NCBI GenBank assembly: GCA_013540605.1
Contig: JABVCK010000004.1
Coordinates: 1 to 64,000 of the forward strand
Length of the DNA: 64,000 nucleotides
DNA from: Bacillota bacterium
Lineage (GTDB): Bacteria > Bacillota > Clostridia > Ch29
Direction of reading: 5' to 3'
Position numbers and translations under genes: made by a program. Numbering within the stretch: the first letter of the stretch is position 1; each line of letters starts with the position of its first letter. Below the pieces are notes generated by a model. It searched no databases. It saw only the letters and a list, made by a program, of their open reading frames with translations, and was not told the origin of the DNA. Of the stretch, positions 60,523 through 64,000 are shown in pieces.

Positions 60523-61875
60523 ATGTCTCTCTTAGAAATGCTGGAAAACCAAAAAAAGAAGAATGAAGAAATCAAGGTGGGCGATACCGTTAGGCTTGAG
60601 GCTAATGACAGATATGAGGATTTAAAGGTTACGATTCATGGACTGCTTATAAAAAAACTGGAGCAGGAGAACAAGATTTCCAGACTCGATGAATATGAGC
60701 TTCAAAAAGTAACCAGAAGCTTCACTCTGGAATATATTCAGAACAACTCACCCCATATATCCCAAAACGACAGGAATGAGATAGTCGGCTGTCTGATTGA
60801 TGAAATATGCGGATATGGCCCCATTACTGAATTCCTCAAACAAACGGATATTGAAGAAATCATGGTAAACGGTCCCTACCAGATATACGTAGAAAAGAAG
60901 GGTAAAGGCAACGTCCTCACCGGTAAGAAATTCCGGGATAAGGAACACGTTTTGCACATTATCGAGAAGATTATCAGTCCGTTAGGCAAGAGGGTGGATG
61001 AAACCAAACCTTACACAAACGCGCGGCTTCCCGATGGCTCCCGTGTCCACATCATTATTCCCCCTATTGCTCCCCACGGCCCGTATGTGTCCATAAGAAA
61101 GTTCGAGACGGACCCTTTCACCATCAATGATTTAATCAGCTTCAATACTCTGACTCCTGAGATGGCGAGGTTTCTCGAAGCCTGTGTCAAAGCCCGTATA
61201 AACATAATGGTTTCAGGCGGGACCTCTTCGGGCAAGACCACTGTCCTGAACTGCCTCACTTCGTTTATTAACAGGGATGAGAGGATACTGGTCATAGAAG
61301 ATTCCATGGAGCTTCAGCCAAGGGGAAACCACGTACTCAGGCTGGAAGCAAGGGACGCAAATATTGAGGGTAAGGGCGAATTCTCCATAAGACAGGCGGT
61401 AATAGAAGCTCTGCGTATGAACCCGACAAGGCTGATCATCGGGGAGATACGGGGCTCTGAGTGCTTTGATTTCCTGCGTGCAAGCAACACCGGACACCGC
61501 GGCAGTATCAGCACAGCCCACGCAAATTCCCCCCGGGACCTCCTGTATGCACTGGAGACAATGACAATGATGGCAAATATAGATATTCCCCTCATTGCCA
61601 TTAGAAGATATATAGCAAGTACCCTTGACCTGATAATCCAGCAGCAGCATATGGAGGATAACACGAGAAAAACGGTCAGCATTACGGAGGTGTGCGGTAT
61701 GGAGGGCGACGTAATACAGCTCCAGGAGTTGTTCAGGTATGAACAGGAAGGCGTCGATCACAACGGCAAGGTTAAAGGAAGGTTTGTCTGCACAGGGGTT
61801 AGACCTGCGTTTATGAACCGGATAAAGGCCTCCGGTGTGCCGCTTCCCGACAGCATCTTCTCACAGTTAACATAA
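60523..61875 (+). CDS. TadA/CpaF-type pilus secretion ATPase
   Basis: The 450-residue hexameric ATPase has an N-terminal helical domain, EIMVNGPYQIYVEKKGKG, Walker A VSGGTSSGKTTVLNCL (about 230-245), the Asp box VIEDSMELQ, Walker B LIIGEIRGSECFDFLRA and the His box TGHRGSISTAHANSPRDLL. It powers pilus extension, and probably retraction as in other Tad systems. ATG follows ggaggggttatag. It is cytoplasmic and works with TadB/TadC next to it. Confidence 0.95.
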   Translation: MSLLEMLENQKKKNEEIKVGDTVRLEANDRYEDLKVTIHGLLIKKLEQENKISRLDEYELQKVTRSFTLEYIQNNSPHISQNDRNEIVGCLIDEICGYGPITEFLKQTDIEEIMVNGPYQIYVEKKGKGNVLTGKKFRDKEHVLHIIEKIISPLGKRVDETKPYTNARLPDGSRVHIIIPPIAPHGPYVSIRKFETDPFTINDLISFNTLTPEMARFLEACVKARINIMVSGGTSSGKTTVLNCLTSFINRDERILVIEDSMELQPRGNHVLRLEARDANIEGKGEFSIRQAVIEALRMNPTRLIIGEIRGSECFDFLRASNTGHRGSISTAHANSPRDLLYALETMTMMANIDIPLIAIRRYIASTLDLIIQQQHMEDNTRKTVSITEVCGMEGDVIQLQELFRYEQEGVDHNGKVKGRFVCTGVRPAFMNRIKASGVPLPDSIFSQLT

Positions 61876-61909
61876 TCATTCCTGTTTCTGCATGGAGGTG
61901 AGTATAATA

Positions 61910-62866
61910 ATGCAGCTGTTGACCGCGCTGTTGATTCTTTCAACTATATGTTTTTACTACTTTTTACTGCTGAAGACCCTGTTCAAAAAAAATATTCGGA
62001 AAAACATGAGAATTGACAAATACCTTATAGGCAGCCGTTCTAAAGATGAAAGGGAGCTACCGGTTGTCTCAATCAAATCCCTGGCCAGAAAGCTGGGAAA
62101 AATCCTGATTAAGGAAAACAGGTCTGCCCGGCTTGAACTGCAGCTGATGCGGGCGGGTATCCTCCTGAAAAGTGAGGAGTTCATCCTTGTGATTTATTTC
62201 TCTACCCTTATACCACCGGTTATCATATATCTTATCACAGGAAACATTTTTGCAGCTGCAATTACCTCGATAATAGGCTGCCTAACGCCAAAGCTGGCTC
62301 TGAATGCTGCAATCAAAAGAAGGTTGGACAAGTTCAATCTACAGCTTCCGGATGCGATAAACATAATAATATATTCCCTAAAGTCCGGCTTGAGTTTGAT
62401 GCAGGCAATGGAAAGCGTGGCAAATGAAATGGCAGACCCAATAAGGAGCGAATTTGAAAGGACTGTGAAGGAAATAACCGTTCTGAGCAGGCGAAAAGAG
62501 GATGCCCTGGAAAATATGAACAAACGGGTTAACAGCGACGACCTTGACCTGGTAGTTACGGCGGTTATAATCCAGTCCCAGGTCGGCGGCAATCTTGCGG
62601 AGATACTTGAAAATATAGTTGAAACGGTCAGGGACAGGATAAAAATAAAGGGAGAAATACGCGCCCTTACTGCCCAGGGCAGGATGTCCGGCATAATAGT
62701 GGCTTCGGTTCCCGTATTTGTTGGCGCGGTTATTCTCTTTATCGACCCAACCTATTTTGAACCCTTTATTAAATATCCACTGGGCTGGCTTTTGATCGGG
62801 TACTCAATCGTTTCAGAGGCCCTGGGCTTCATTTTTATAAAACAGATAATGAGCATCGATTTTTAG
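61910..62866 (+). CDS. TadB-type pilus platform protein
   Basis: The protein of about 318 residues has an N-terminal membrane helix and a T2SSF domain with FNLQLPDAINIIIYSLKSGL, SLMQAMESVANEMADPIRSE and ITVLSRRKEDALENMNKRVN. Several further helices follow, including IIVASVPVFVGAVILFI. It is an inner-membrane platform subunit. The ATG at 61910 is nine bases after ggaggtg; an upstream ATG at 61892 overlaps the ribosome-binding site. Confidence 0.92.
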   Translation: MQLLTALLILSTICFYYFLLLKTLFKKNIRKNMRIDKYLIGSRSKDERELPVVSIKSLARKLGKILIKENRSARLELQLMRAGILLKSEEFILVIYFSTLIPPVIIYLITGNIFAAAITSIIGCLTPKLALNAAIKRRLDKFNLQLPDAINIIIYSLKSGLSLMQAMESVANEMADPIRSEFERTVKEITVLSRRKEDALENMNKRVNSDDLDLVVTAVIIQSQVGGNLAEILENIVETVRDRIKIKGEIRALTAQGRMSGIIVASVPVFVGAVILFIDPTYFEPFIKYPLGWLLIGYSIVSEALGFIFIKQIMSIDF

Positions 62867-62884
62867 TATCCGGAGGTTTTAGAT

Positions 62885-63793
62885 ATGCCATACATTTACC
62901 TTTTAGTACCCCTCTCGTTGTTCTTCATCTTCTATATAACCGTACAATCGATAGGCAAGACGCGGAGCCGCAGCAGCAACCGCATTACAAAGTATATCAA
63001 GCATAAAGAAAAAACTGCCTATGACCTGGAGATGAACAGGTCATTGTCCGAAAGGGTAATACTGCCTGTATACAGGAAACTCTCCAATGCCATATCCAGG
63101 ATGGTGCCCCGCAACAGGCTGGATACTCTGACTTTAAAGCTTGACCGTGGGGGCCTCAAGATAAGCCCGCAGGAGTTTCTGACCGTCCATTTGCTTGTAA
63201 TGGCTGTCATTCCCTCCCTTACAGCATCAATCCTGTACTGGTCCGACTATAACACCGGTGATATTGTCATGATATTTATCCTTCTGGCGGCAGCAGGCTA
63301 CTTACTCCCAAAATACTGGCTAAGCTCGAAAGTCAGCAAGAGAAAGCGCCGGGTCCGAAGAGAGCTGCCCGGATTAATTGACCTTCTTACCGTAAGCATG
63401 GAAGCCGGTTTAAGCTTTGATATGGCTTTGGCAAAGATTATATCCAAATCCAGGGGATTTCTTATAGAAGAATTGGATCTGGCTTTAAACAAGATAAGAA
63501 GGGGTGTACCCCGGCGGGATGCTTTAAAGGAAATGGCTCAGAAAATGGACGTGGATGAGCTTACAAACTTTATTGGAACTATACTGCAAGCAGAAAAACT
63601 GGGTATAAGCATAAGCAATATCCTCAGGGTACAAGCCGGCCAGATGCGGGAAGTTAAAAAACAATGGGCGAAGGAGAAAGGCGGTAAGGCGGCGGTTAAA
63701 ATTATACTCCCGCTGGTAATATTTATTCTCCCGGTGATTTTTATTATCCTGCTGGGACCATCAATAATGAATTTAAATGAAGTATTCAAATAA
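62885..63793 (+). CDS. TadC-type pilus platform protein
   Basis: The 302-residue protein has an N-terminal helix, a T2SSF domain (VRRELPGLIDLLTVSMEAGL, SFDMALAKIISKSRGFLIEE, EMAQKMDVDELTNFIGTILQ, AEKLGISISNILRVQAGQM) and a C-terminal pair of helices (ILPLVIFILPVIFIILLGPS). It forms the membrane platform with TadB. It lies 18 bp after tadB with its own ribosome-binding site. Confidence 0.92.
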   Translation: MPYIYLLVPLSLFFIFYITVQSIGKTRSRSSNRITKYIKHKEKTAYDLEMNRSLSERVILPVYRKLSNAISRMVPRNRLDTLTLKLDRGGLKISPQEFLTVHLLVMAVIPSLTASILYWSDYNTGDIVMIFILLAAAGYLLPKYWLSSKVSKRKRRVRRELPGLIDLLTVSMEAGLSFDMALAKIISKSRGFLIEELDLALNKIRRGVPRRDALKEMAQKMDVDELTNFIGTILQAEKLGISISNILRVQAGQMREVKKQWAKEKGGKAAVKIILPLVIFILPVIFIILLGPSIMNLNEVFK

Positions 63794-63815
63794 CCGGTTA
63801 AGGGGGTTGCAGACC

Positions 63816-64000
63816 ATGCTCTTTAATAAGACCACCGGGGTGATGCTCGCGAATAAAGTATTCCTGGCCCAGAATTTCTGGACCAGATTAAAAGGGCTTC
63901 AGTTCAGGAAGAGCGTCCCGGAAGACTACGCCTGCATAATATTAGACTGCAAAAGCATACACACCTGCTTCATGCGCTTTAACCTCGATGTCATTTTTGT
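63816..64000 (+). CDS. DUF192 family protein, cut by the window end
   Basis: The frame starts at ATG 63816 behind aagggggttgcagacc and stays open for 61 codons to the edge. It reads MLANKVFLAQNFWTRLKGLQ, FRKSVPEDYACIILDCKSIH and TCFMRFNLDVIFV, a good match to the DUF192 pattern (GL-x-FR, SIHT-x-FMRF-x-x-DV-x-F). Function is unknown. It lies 22 bp after tadC and probably belongs to the pilus operon. DUF192 genes also occur beside tad genes elsewhere, but I cannot verify how often. Confidence 0.85.
   Translation, partial: MLFNKTTGVMLANKVFLAQNFWTRLKGLQFRKSVPEDYACIILDCKSIHTCFMRFNLDVIF

Overview
The window looks like a chromosome segment from an anaerobic, endospore-forming, Gram-positive bacterium of the class Clostridia. 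The basis is a YtxC-type sporulation protein, a Spo0E-like phosphatase, a T-box in front of thrS, a DegS/DegU-type pair, an oxygen-independent (cbi) cobalamin pathway and a sigma-54 regulator of amino-acid genes. No species can be named from the sequence alone. Genes on the minus strand dominate up to about 54 kb, and the plus strand is used from there to the end.

Region 1 (1-10.8 kb) is an accessory, defence-like island with much decay. It holds a frameshifted WYL regulator beside an intact ADP-ribosylglycohydrolase, a recombinase remnant, two copies of a 134-bp repeat with inverted ends, a RelE/Phd-type toxin-antitoxin pair, an Xre / ImmA-IrrE peptidase / PIN-like operon, and a 972-residue primase-helicase-phospholipase-D fusion of the TOTE type. 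A broken AlbA/Schlafen-type gene and a broken YhcG-type nuclease gene follow. Region 2 (10.8-26.2 kb) is metabolic and housekeeping: a 2-hydroxyacid dehydrogenase, ilvE, a YkvI-like transporter, two PLP aminotransferases, a sigma-54 activator with a clear sigma-54 promoter next to it, a second toxin-antitoxin pair, an Xre-cupin regulator, thrS under a T-box, a DUF445 protein, ytxC, a DUF6873-like protein, spo0E-like and tRNA-Trp.

Region 3 (26.2-31.5 kb) is the oddest part. A good tRNA-Leu(UAA) and the sequence after it are repeated as an inverted, indel-riddled copy. That copy also carries damaged tRNA-Val, Asp, Phe, Gly, Cys and Leu genes. A damaged IS1634-type transposase start and a cut tRNA-Cys sit between the arms. 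This is either a decayed inverted duplication or an unpolished assembly artefact. Region 4 (31.6-33.6 kb) is an L-lysine 6-aminotransferase gene with its own sigma-54-type promoter, flanked by diverged direct repeats.

Region 5 (33.6-53.7 kb) is one long minus-strand cobalamin operon headed by a consensus promoter, a cobalamin riboswitch and a terminator: cbiC-cbiD-cbiET-cbiF-cbiG-cbiH-cobK-cbiA-cbiP-cbiB-cobD, then a FecBCD-type ABC importer, cbiK, an ABC-2 pair and cbiMNQO. The genes take sirohydrochlorin and cobalt towards adenosylcobinamide phosphate, but cbiL and a corrinoid adenosyltransferase are not in the window. Region 6 (53.7-64 kb) has a YkuK-like gene, then on the plus strand a DegS/DegU-type two-component system and a Flp/Tad pilus locus: flp, cpaA, tadE, tadG-like, cpaB, tadZ with a receiver domain, tadA, tadB, tadC, and the start of a DUF192 gene cut by the window edge.
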